From positions 1 to 64,000 of the forward strand of contig CAJPFO010000107.1 in the NCBI GenBank assembly GCA_905339255.1: a stretch of DNA of 64,000 nucleotides, written 5' to 3'. Positions 1 through 8,069 of the stretch are shown piece by piece. The notes beneath the pieces were generated by a model that saw only the letters and a program-made list of their open reading frames with translations, did not search any database and was not told the origin of the DNA. The stretch's first letter is position 1, and every line of letters begins with the position of its first letter. The stretch comes from Myxococcaceae bacterium (GTDB taxonomy: Bacteria; Myxococcota_A; UBA9160). Position numbers and translations under genes: made by a program.

Positions 1-1326
1 GAGCGAAAGCGACTCGCCGTAGTAATCGGGGCGTCGGAGCTCGTCGAAGCCGAGCGCCGCGAGCCTCTCGACGAAGCGGCCGACCCCGACGAGCCCGGCG
101 ACGCGAACCGCCGGAACGTTGAGCGACGAGGCGAGCGCGACGCGAGCCGGGACGAGCCCGCGAAAGCTCCGATCGTAGTTCTCGGGCCGGTAGATTCCTG
201 CCGCCGTCGCGATCTCGAGCGGTGAGTCGTCGAGAAGAGAGGCCGGCGTGAGCAGACGGGCTTCGAAGGCGAGTGCGTAGAGAAAGGGCTTGAGCGTCGA
301 TCCGGCCTGCCGCCTCGCGCGGACTCCATCGACGAGCGGCGCCGGAGAGAGGTCGGCGCTGCTCCCGACCCAGGCGAGAACCTCTCCGGTCTCGTTCTCG
401 ACGACGAGGACGGCTCCGTCACGAACGTTCCGGTCGGCGAGAGAGACGATCTGCTCGCGAAGCGCGCGGATCGCGAGCCGTTGCACGTTCGCGTCGATCG
501 TGGTGCGGACGTCACCGCCTCCGGGAGCGAGAAGCCTCGTGGCGAGATGCGGCGCGATCGCGACCGCGGGTGCGAGTCCGGGCGGCGTCGAGAGCGCCCG
601 TCGCGCACGCGAGGCGGCCTCGTCCGCGGCGGCGAGATCCGTGCTCGCCGCGAGCGCGGCGGCGCGAGCCGCGACGCGCTCGACGGGAGCGTTCGGTGCC
701 CGCAGCAATGCCGCGAGGACGGCGGCCTCGGCGCCGCCGAGGGCGGCGGGGCTCCGCTCGAAAAGACCCCTCGCGGCGGCGCCGACGCCGCGAAGCTCAC
801 CACGAAAGCTCGCGAGGTTCAGGTACGCCTCGAGGATCTCGTCCTTCGACCAGGACGATTCGATCGCTCGCGCGGCGCGGATCTGGCGGAGCTTTCGAAG
901 CAGGTCGCTCGAATCCCTCCGCGAAAGCCCGCTCCCGACGAGTGCCGCGAGCTGCATCGAGATCGTGCTCGCACCGCGCCTCGACCCGCGGAGGAGCCGA
1001 TCGCGAGCGGCGGCGGCCATGGCGAGGACATCGATGCCTCCGTGCTCGCGGAAGCGACGGTCCTCGGAGGCGATCACGGCGCCGATGAGCGCCGGCGAGA
1101 CGACTTCGAGCGGAACCCAGGCGAGGCTCCGCGAGTCGGCGCCGACGCGTCGCTCGTGGAGAAGCTCTCCCCGCCGGTCGAAGAGGCGGAGATCCGAGGC
1201 GACGAATCCGGAGCGAACCTCCGAGAAGGTCGGCAGGCTCGGCGGGCGGGTCGCGAACGCGAAGCCGATCGCGAGCGCCACGAGGAGGATCGCGGCCGCG
1301 ATGCTTCGTGCGCGGTGGCGCGTCAC
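1..1326 (-). CDS. pbpC: Penicillin-binding protein 1C (bifunctional glycosyltransferase/transpeptidase), 3' end beyond the window
   Basis: Peptidoglycan polymerase of the inner membrane. After an N-terminal membrane anchor (about residues 8-25), the GT51 glycosyltransferase motifs are readable: SEDRRF, then RGASTISMQ, then SKDEILEAYLN. The transpeptidase domain follows with the nucleophile motif S343-T-L-K in QAGSTLKPF and the second motif SSLN. The KTG box and any C-terminal domain lie off the left edge. I chose the GTG start at 1326 because it overlaps the stop of the upstream alpha-2-macroglobulin gene (GTGA), which implies translational coupling. In many Gram-negatives PBP1C and a bacterial alpha-2-macroglobulin are encoded together and thought to work as a periplasmic defence and repair pair; this pairing supports both calls. 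Confidence 0.93.
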   Translation of the reverse strand, partial: MTRHRARSIAAAILLVALAIGFAFATRPPSLPTFSEVRSGFVASDLRLFDRRGELLHERRVGADSRSLAWVPLEVVSPALIGAVIASEDRRFREHGGIDVLAMAAAARDRLLRGSRRGASTISMQLAALVGSGLSRRDSSDLLRKLRQIRAARAIESSWSKDEILEAYLNLASFRGELRGVGAAARGLFERSPAALGGAEAAVLAALLRAPNAPVERVAARAAALAASTDLAAADEAASRARRALSTPPGLAPAVAIAPHLATRLLAPGGGDVRTTIDANVQRLAIRALREQIVSLADRNVRDGAVLVVENETGEVLAWVGSSADLSPAPLVDGVRARRQAGSTLKPFLYALAFEARLLTPASLLDDSPLEIATAAGIYRPENYDRSFRGLVPARVALASSLNVPAVRVAGLVGVGRFVERLAALGFDELRRPDYYGESLSL

Positions 1327-4300
1327 GGCTCGACCGCGAGTGGCGCGATCGGGACCTCGGCGAACGTCTCGGGAGCGTACATCGCCTCGACCCGCGAGGG
1401 CGGGAGCTCGAAGACGCCATCCTGGTTCAGCACCAGCACGTACGAGAGCTCGAAGCGCCCCTGCGGCATCCACTCGTAGAACTGCGTGAACGCCTCGAAG
1501 CTCCGCTCGGTCGACGCGGGGCACGGGCAACGCGGCGCCGCCGCGGCGGCGTCGGCGAGAAGCGATCCGCCACCGAGTCCTCCTCCGAGGATCTGCGCTC
1601 CGGCCGGGATCGGATCGCGGACGGCGACCCACGCCTGGTCGGTCTGCGATTCTCCCTCGAGGACGACCTTCACGATGTCACCGCGGCTCGTGCGGCCCTT
1701 GGTCCGTTGCACGAGAGGCTCGACGCGGCGCGCGAGGGCGAAGCCGCTCGAGATCGGCGCCAGGAGCGGGACGGCGGCCACGCTCCGGACCGTCGCCCAG
1801 GGAGATCCCGTCCCGCTCCGGCGAAGCGCGAGGATCGTCTTCGCGGTGGGCCAATCGAAACGCGAAGCGGCCGTCCCCTTGCCCTTCTCGAAGACGAGCC
1901 TTCGCGTGACGCTTCCGAGCGTGGCCTCGACGGCGCCCGTGACGTTCTCCTTCTCGAAGGTCTTCGAGAAGCGATCGAGCGCGACGACGCCCCAGGCGTC
2001 TGCGAAGGTCGAATCCCAGCGCGCGCCGACCTGCCGGCCGAGCGCGCCGCGAACGAGGCGCGCCATCTCCTGCGCCGGGCTCTTCTGCGAGAGTCCTTCG
2101 AGGACGACTCGAGCCGCGTTCGCGTCCGGGCTCGCCAGCAGCCAGGGAAGCTCGTCGCGCGACTGCGTCGAGAAGCCGAGCGTGGTTCCCTGGAGTACGA
2201 GCCTCGCTCGCAGCGCGCGCCGCGCGGCGTCGAGCTTCGAAGCGGCTCCCGGGATTGCCGGCGTGCGTCGGAGCACGCCGATCCAGTCGAGGAGCGTCGA
2301 GGTCGGCCAGAGATCGACGAGCGGTGTCACGCTCGAGACGAGCTCGGCGTCGAGCCTCCCATGGCGCGAGAGGGCGTCGAGCACGCTCACGCGCCGCAGC
2401 GGATCGTCCGGGGCGGGAACGATCGACTGCCGCGTGATCTGACCGCGAGCGAAGCGATCGAGCCCGTCGAGGAGCGCCTTCTTCGAGGTCTCGGGGATCT
2501 CCCGACCCGCTTCGTGCGCGATCGAGAGCAGGTACGCCGAGAGCACGGGGCTTCCGGCCGACATTCCCGGGAAGAACTTCGCGAGGCCGTCGTCGTCGAG
2601 AAAGCCCGGAAGCTCGTCCGAGAGCGCGCGCCAGGCCTCGGCGTCGCGCGTCCCGATCGCGATCGAGATCTTCTGCTCGAGGCATCCGAACGGGTAGCGG
2701 CGGAGCCAGTCGGAGACTCCCTCGAGGCCGTCGCCGAGCTTTGCTTGCACGCCGACCTCGACGCCACCGCGCCCCGCGAGCGCTCCCGCCGGCTTCTCGA
2801 CCGGGACTTCGAGCGAGGGATCGAGGCGTGCGATGGTGCCCTGGAAGACGCGGACGGGAACCGCCGGGACCACTCGCTGCGAGAGCCGGAGGCGATCCAT
2901 TTCGCGCCCTCCCGCGATGAGCGCGACCTCCCAATCGAGGTGGTCGATCCCCGCCGGAACCTTCACCTCGAAGCCCGCCTCGAACGCCTCGCCCGCGTCG
3001 AGCTTGCGGTCGAGAGGCGCCGGCTGTGCGGCGAGGCCCGTGACCTGCGGGACGACCTTTACCCCGAGTCCTTTCGACGTGGTGTTGCGAAGCGTGAAGT
3101 GCGCGCGGAACGAATCTCCCTCGCGAACGAGCGGCGGAAGCCCCGGCAGGACCATCAGATCCTGCGTGGTGCGGATCGTCGCCCAGCCGTCGCCGAAGAG
3201 GCCCGTTCCGGCGTTCGCGGCCACCGCGATCCGGAAGCTCGAAAGCGAGTCGTTGAGTGGAACCTCGACCCGAGCGTGCCCTTTCGCATCGAGCGCCACA
3301 CGGCCCTGCCAGGTGAGGAGCGTGTCGAAGAGTTCGCGCGTGGGTTTGCGGCCGCCACCGCCGCCTTGCACGAGCGCCTTCAGGCCGAAATGACGCTTGC
3401 CGATCACGAGCCCCTGCGAAGTCGCGGTCGAGACCTCGTAGGAGCGGCGCCCCATCATCGCGGCGAGAAGGTCGAAGCTATCGTTCGCCACGAGTTCGAG
3501 GAGCGCCTCGTCGACCGCCGCGACCGCGATCTCCGATCCCGGAGGAAGCGGAACGCCGCTTTCGGCAGTGACGTTCACGTCGAGGATCGCCTTCTCGCGG
3601 ACGCGGTACACCCCGCGCTCGGGTCGCACCTGCACTTCGAGCCTCGAGCTTCGCGTGCCGACCTCGATCTCGGCGATCCCGAGCCGGAACGCGGGACGTC
3701 CGAGATCGATCCTCCCCGTCGGCTTCACGCCGGACACGCGCCCGCGGACGGCGAGGACCGAGACGAAGACGTTCGGCGCGTTCGCGGCACGCACGGGGAT
3801 TTCGACGATCGGGTCGCGTCCCGAGAGCCGACGGACGAAATGCTCGCCGACTCCGCTTCGCTCGACGGTCACGAGGGCCGTGGCTTCGGGGAAGGGCATT
3901 CGTACCTGGAAGCGCGCCATCTCGCCGGGCTCGTAGCGTCGCTTCTCGGCAAGCAGGTCGATCCGATCGTCGTCCGACGGCTCGAACCACTGCGAGCCCT
4001 CTCCCGCGATCCAGGTCTCGTCCTGGGTGATCGCAATCCTCCCGTTGGCGTCCGTCGAGCGCGCCTCGAGGAGTACGTTGCCCGAGACCGAGACGCTTGC
4101 TTCGCACGAGAAGCGTCCGATCGAATCGGTCGTCCCCTCGCAGAAGCGCCCGAGCGCAAGAGTCTCCTCGATGTTCGTATAGGCGTAGAAGCCACCGACC
4201 AGACGACGCCGATGCGTGTAGATCTTCCGCTCGAAGGCGTCGATCGAGACGCGGGCGTCCGCCATCGGCCGGCCCCCGAGATCGACGACGAGCGCCGCGG

Positions 4301-6974
4301 CGCGGACGACGTCGGGCTTGGCCGCCGAGCCCTCGACCCGGAGCCCGACCACTCGCGACGCGGGCCAGAGCGGAACCGACGCGGCGGCCGTCTGCACCAC
4401 GCCCGCCGGATCCCGGTACTCGACCTCGACGGCGAGGTTGCGGGGCAGGGGAGCGATCGACACCGGAAGCTCGACGCGACCGGTACCCGCCGCATCGAGA
4501 ACGAGCGAGCGGGCTTCGAGCCGGGTCGGGGAGTCGGCGTCCGGAGGGCAATCCGCTCCGTCGCAGGGCGCGTCGGCGCCGTCCTTGCGGACGCCGACCG
4601 CGACCGGGCCGCGAGCGAAGAAAAAGCCCTCGAAGCCCGGAGCGTCCTCGAAGGCCAGGTTCGCCCGGGGCCGGATCTCGCCGCGGACCTGCACGGGAAG
4701 CTTCGCGGCCGCACCTCCCGAGAGGTAGGTGACGGCGACGTCGACCGGCACCTCTGCGACGGCGACCTGCGGTGACGCGGGAACCTGCAGCGCGGCGCGC
4801 ATGAAGGGGAGCCTGAACGCCTCGACGCGGAACGATCCCGCGGAAAGTTCGCCTCCGGCTCCGGGCTGCTTGCGGCGGAGCGAGACGCTGAAGCTGCCGA
4901 GTCGGCTCGACGGGGGAATCCGCCATTCCGAAAGCGCGGTGCCGTCGGCGCCGAAGCGGACCGCGAGAGGAGTCTCCTGCCCGGTGGCCTCGTGACGGAT
5001 CACGACTTCGTCCGGAAGCTCCGCAGGCTTCGGAAGCGCAAAGCCTTCCATCGCGGGTCGCCGGAGCACGTGCTTCATGTGGACCGTTTCGCCCGCGCGG
5101 AGCAGGGTTCTTGCGAAGACCGTGTGCGCGACGAGCGGCGACTCTCCCCACCACGCGGTCGGAATCCGGAATCGCCACGGCTCGATGCCGCGGTTCCAGC
5201 TCGAGTGCACGATCCCGGTATCTCCGCTCTTGCTCGCCAGCACGAGGAGCCCCGTGTCGTACGCGCTCCAGCGTCCGGCGGGACCTTCGCAACGCTCGAC
5301 GGCGCCCTCGTGCGGCAGCCCCTCCGTGCGAACGACGCCGGTCTCGTCGGTGGTGCCTTCGAAGCGCGTCTTGCCGCGGCAATCGACGATCACGACCTTC
5401 GCTCCCGCGACGGGGTCGGCCTTCTCGAGGCTCGTCACGAAGACGAGCGAGGATTCGCGGCCCCAGAGCAGATGCACGGCCAGATCGGTGACGAGCGCAC
5501 CCGCCGAGACGAACATCGGGCCCGGGGGGTCGAGGAGCCGGTCTCCGAGCACCCGGCTCTCGATCTCGACCAGGTGGAGGCCGGGGCCGGGCAGCGGGAT
5601 TCCGACGACTTCGGAGTCGCCACTCGCCGGCGCTGGGGCGAGCGGGAGCGCGATCTTGCGAATGCCCTTCGCTCCCGCGGGCAGGAGCGGCTTCGTCTCG
5701 CTCGTCGCTTCGAGATCGCGAAGCCAGCCGAGAAGCTCGGCTCCGGTCGGCGCGGCGACGCGGACCGCGCGCGCCGGAAGGAGCTTTCCGGCCGCGGGAC
5801 CGAGCAGCTTCGCGCGGACCTCGGGCTCGAGGGCGCGAAGCGTGACGGGGAGCGCCGGATCGGCGCGCAGCTCGACGATTCCGAAACTCGCCGGGAACTT
5901 CGCGAGCGGGGGATAGCCCGCAGTTCGCACGAAGCGGTCGGCGGGAGCGGGCGCCGAAAGCGACCGGCCCGCGTCGTCGCGGAGATCGTCGGGGATCTCG
6001 AGCCGGTAGCGAGCCTGGGGCGCGAAGGGCCCGCGGAACACGATTCGTTCGACGAGCGGATCGGCGTCGCCCTCGAAGGCGCGACGCGCCTCGACGCGAC
6101 CGGGCCCCGGACCGGTGCCCTCGCGGACGAGTGCGATCCGGCTCGCGACGGCCCATGGCACCGGCGCCGAGAAGGCGATGCGGATCGGCGTGATCGGAAC
6201 GCAGTCGGCTTTCGGCCGTTCGCGTCCACAGAGCACGCTCGCTCGAAGCGGCGGCCGCACCTTGAACGGAAAGGTCTGCGCTTCGTGCGTCTCGACCCCG
6301 GAGGGTGTCGAGATTCCGGGGCCCCAGTGCAGCACGACGTCGGCCTCGGCCGGGAAGCGCTGGCGCGCGCGCAGGACGACGTGGGGCTCCCGACGTGCTT
6401 CGGCGGAGAGCGTCGAGAGCACTTCTTCGCGCTCGGCCGGTGCGAGCAGTCGAACGCCGATCGGCTCCTGGATCCCGGTGACGCTGAAGAACACGTGCTC
6501 GCCGACCGAGGCCTCGTTTGCAGCGGCATCGAGGCGGAGCAGGAAGACCTGATCGTCGACGATCTCTGCGCCGGCAAAGGGCGTGGGCTCGACGATCGCG
6601 GGCCCTCCGGTGTCGAAGGAGAAGGCGCGCCGGCCCTCGACGGGACGACCGGCGAGGGTCTCTAGCCCGGCGACGAGCTCGAAGCGGCAGCGAAGCCCTC
6701 CCGGAAGCGGTTCGACGAAGTCGATGGCGAAGCTCCGCTCGTCGACCCAGCGGGCGCTCGCTCGCGCCGGGCAATCGATCACGAAGGGCGAGACGGCGCG
6801 CGCCGGGTCCCCGAACGGGACCATCGCCTCGGAGAAGACCGCCGAGACCTGCGAGACCTGCTTCGCGGTGCCCTCGGGCGAGAAGCTCTCGACCCGCGCG
6901 GGCTCGGCGCCGCCCGCTTCGACGGCGAGGACGGTCGTGAGCGCGGCGGCCGCGAAGCGCGTTCGAGCCGACAT
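1323..6974 (-). CDS. Bacterial alpha-2-macroglobulin (periplasmic protease trap)
   Basis: A protein of 1883 residues, of normal size for bacterial alpha-2-macroglobulins, which trap attacking proteases through a reactive thioester and large conformational change. The N-terminus (MSARTRFAAAALTTVLAVEAGGA) is a signal peptide; no lipobox cysteine is evident, unlike the lipoprotein form of E. coli. Repeated macroglobulin-like beta domains fill the first two thirds. The thioester motif C1431-L-E-Q lies in YPFGCLEQKIS, followed by the helical thioester domain and a C-terminal receptor-like beta domain ending near PIAPLAVEP. The ATG at 6974 is preceded by GAGAGGGGG; the open frame extends further upstream, but that part overlaps the next gene and has no signal sequence. 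It is coupled to pbpC downstream through a GTGA overlap. Confidence 0.93.
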   Translation of the reverse strand: MSARTRFAAAALTTVLAVEAGGAEPARVESFSPEGTAKQVSQVSAVFSEAMVPFGDPARAVSPFVIDCPARASARWVDERSFAIDFVEPLPGGLRCRFELVAGLETLAGRPVEGRRAFSFDTGGPAIVEPTPFAGAEIVDDQVFLLRLDAAANEASVGEHVFFSVTGIQEPIGVRLLAPAEREEVLSTLSAEARREPHVVLRARQRFPAEADVVLHWGPGISTPSGVETHEAQTFPFKVRPPLRASVLCGRERPKADCVPITPIRIAFSAPVPWAVASRIALVREGTGPGPGRVEARRAFEGDADPLVERIVFRGPFAPQARYRLEIPDDLRDDAGRSLSAPAPADRFVRTAGYPPLAKFPASFGIVELRADPALPVTLRALEPEVRAKLLGPAAGKLLPARAVRVAAPTGAELLGWLRDLEATSETKPLLPAGAKGIRKIALPLAPAPASGDSEVVGIPLPGPGLHLVEIESRVLGDRLLDPPGPMFVSAGALVTDLAVHLLWGRESSLVFVTSLEKADPVAGAKVVIVDCRGKTRFEGTTDETGVVRTEGLPHEGAVERCEGPAGRWSAYDTGLLVLASKSGDTGIVHSSWNRGIEPWRFRIPTAWWGESPLVAHTVFARTLLRAGETVHMKHVLRRPAMEGFALPKPAELPDEVVIRHEATGQETPLAVRFGADGTALSEWRIPPSSRLGSFSVSLRRKQPGAGGELSAGSFRVEAFRLPFMRAALQVPASPQVAVAEVPVDVAVTYLSGGAAAKLPVQVRGEIRPRANLAFEDAPGFEGFFFARGPVAVGVRKDGADAPCDGADCPPDADSPTRLEARSLVLDAAGTGRVELPVSIAPLPRNLAVEVEYRDPAGVVQTAAASVPLWPASRVVGLRVEGSAAKPDVVRAAALVVDLGGRPMADARVSIDAFERKIYTHRRRLVGGFYAYTNIEETLALGRFCEGTTDSIGRFSCEASVSVSGNVLLEARSTDANGRIAITQDETWIAGEGSQWFEPSDDDRIDLLAEKRRYEPGEMARFQVRMPFPEATALVTVERSGVGEHFVRRLSGRDPIVEIPVRAANAPNVFVSVLAVRGRVSGVKPTGRIDLGRPAFRLGIAEIEVGTRSSRLEVQVRPERGVYRVREKAILDVNVTAESGVPLPPGSEIAVAAVDEALLELVANDSFDLLAAMMGRRSYEVSTATSQGLVIGKRHFGLKALVQGGGGGRKPTRELFDTLLTWQGRVALDAKGHARVEVPLNDSLSSFRIAVAANAGTGLFGDGWATIRTTQDLMVLPGLPPLVREGDSFRAHFTLRNTTSKGLGVKVVPQVTGLAAQPAPLDRKLDAGEAFEAGFEVKVPAGIDHLDWEVALIAGGREMDRLRLSQRVVPAVPVRVFQGTIARLDPSLEVPVEKPAGALAGRGGVEVGVQAKLGDGLEGVSDWLRRYPFGCLEQKISIAIGTRDAEAWRALSDELPGFLDDDGLAKFFPGMSAGSPVLSAYLLSIAHEAGREIPETSKKALLDGLDRFARGQITRQSIVPAPDDPLRRVSVLDALSRHGRLDAELVSSVTPLVDLWPTSTLLDWIGVLRRTPAIPGAASKLDAARRALRARLVLQGTTLGFSTQSRDELPWLLASPDANAARVVLEGLSQKSPAQEMARLVRGALGRQVGARWDSTFADAWGVVALDRFSKTFEKENVTGAVEATLGSVTRRLVFEKGKGTAASRFDWPTAKTILALRRSGTGSPWATVRSVAAVPLLAPISSGFALARRVEPLVQRTKGRTSRGDIVKVVLEGESQTDQAWVAVRDPIPAGAQILGGGLGGGSLLADAAAAAPRCPCPASTERSFEAFTQFYEWMPQGRFELSYVLVLNQDGVFELPPSRVEAMYAPETFAEVPIAPLAVEP

Positions 6975-6999
6975 TGGGATCCCCCTCTCGGGCCGGATC

Positions 7000-8052
7000 C
7001 TACTTCGTCCGGGGCGGAGCGTGGCGCGCGGTTCGCGGAGGATCGATCCGTGTGGTGTCGAGCAGGCGGAAGACCTCGCCTCGCCGCTCGAAGAGGGCGA
7101 GGAAAGGTCCCATTGCGCGCTGCTGGGTGTCGTGGCGCGCGAGCGCGTCCCGCTTGCGTTCGAGTTCCGACGCATCGAGCCAGAGGGTCCGGATCGCGAG
7201 CCCCCGAGCCGGGAGATCCGCCGGAAGGGCGAACGGAGCGGCGCCGGCCGTGCCGGCGGCCGGCGTCGGCCACCCGGGCCAGTGGATCAGGTAGGTGGCA
7301 ACGCGCGGCGGGTGCGCGCGGAGTGCCCGTTCGACTTCCGGATCGCGCAGCGACGCCAACGCGAACGAGGCGCCGGCCGAATGATCCGGATGCCGGTCGG
7401 CGGGATCTGGAATCACCACGAGGGTCGGACGCTCGTCGGCGAGGATCCTCGAGAGCGCCCGGCGAAGATCCTCGCCGCGGTACGAGAGGGTGCGATCGGC
7501 CGCGTCCGGGTACGGGGGGCTCTCGGTGGCGGTGGTCGCCGAGCGAAGCGGGAGGCTTCGTCCGCTTCGATCGACGAGCAGCGCCTGGAGGCCGCCGTCC
7601 GGGAACCCCAGCACTTCGAGCCGGATTCGCCCGTCGCCGAGGACCTCGAGCGCCGCTTCGAGCTCGTCGATGCGCTTCGATCCGTAGTGGAGGAAGTCGC
7701 TCGGCCCCGGCGGCCGTCCGGGCACGAGCCGCGCCAGCGCCTCGCGGTAGCCATCTCCCGCCGTGAGCGCCACGACCCGCACGCGTCCGCCGCGCGCGAG
7801 GACGCGCTGGATGAGGCCTCCCGCGCCGAGCGTCTCGTCATCGGGATGCGGCGCCACCACCAGCATACGCTCGCCGGGATCGATGCGAAGGCTCTCGGAG
7901 TGGAGTCCTTCCGCAGCCGCGGCGCTCGCCGCGAAGCCGAGCCAGAGCAGCGCGGCCGCGAGTGCGCGGAGGCTCCGCGACCCGGAGCGAGCGCCATCCT
8001 CACCGGGACGCGGAGAGGTCGCTTCCGACGCGAAGATGCGGGCTCTTCGCAC
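7000..8052 (-). CDS. Secreted PIG-L family (LmbE-like) deacetylase
   Basis: Zinc-dependent N-acetylglucosaminyl deacetylase-like protein of about 350 residues. The family motif HPDDET lies at about residues 69-74, and the second metal motif is PADRHPDHSAG. A hydrophobic stretch ending in ASAAAAEG (about residues 28-48) looks like a signal peptide, so the enzyme probably acts in the periplasm or outside the cell, unlike the cytoplasmic PIG-L encoded at 37605. No ATG is available; GTG at 8052 is the only sensible start between the end of acnA and the signal sequence. It lies 17 bases after acnA on the same strand and just before the alpha-2-macroglobulin gene. The substrate cannot be told from sequence. 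Confidence 0.8.
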   Translation of the reverse strand: MRRARIFASEATSPRPGEDGARSGSRSLRALAAALLWLGFAASAAAAEGLHSESLRIDPGERMLVVAPHPDDETLGAGGLIQRVLARGGRVRVVALTAGDGYREALARLVPGRPPGPSDFLHYGSKRIDELEAALEVLGDGRIRLEVLGFPDGGLQALLVDRSGRSLPLRSATTATESPPYPDAADRTLSYRGEDLRRALSRILADERPTLVVIPDPADRHPDHSAGASFALASLRDPEVERALRAHPPRVATYLIHWPGWPTPAAGTAGAAPFALPADLPARGLAIRTLWLDASELERKRDALARHDTQQRAMGPFLALFERRGEVFRLLDTTRIDPPRTARHAPPRTK

Positions 8053-8069
8053 GCTGGCTCGCGTGGCGC

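Noticed and set aside
1308-4775. Long plus-strand frame (1155 codons) opposite the alpha-2-macroglobulin gene
   Set aside because: It is the antisense shadow of a gene with clear domains and a signal peptide; the translation is Arg/Glu/Asp-rich low-complexity text with no motif.
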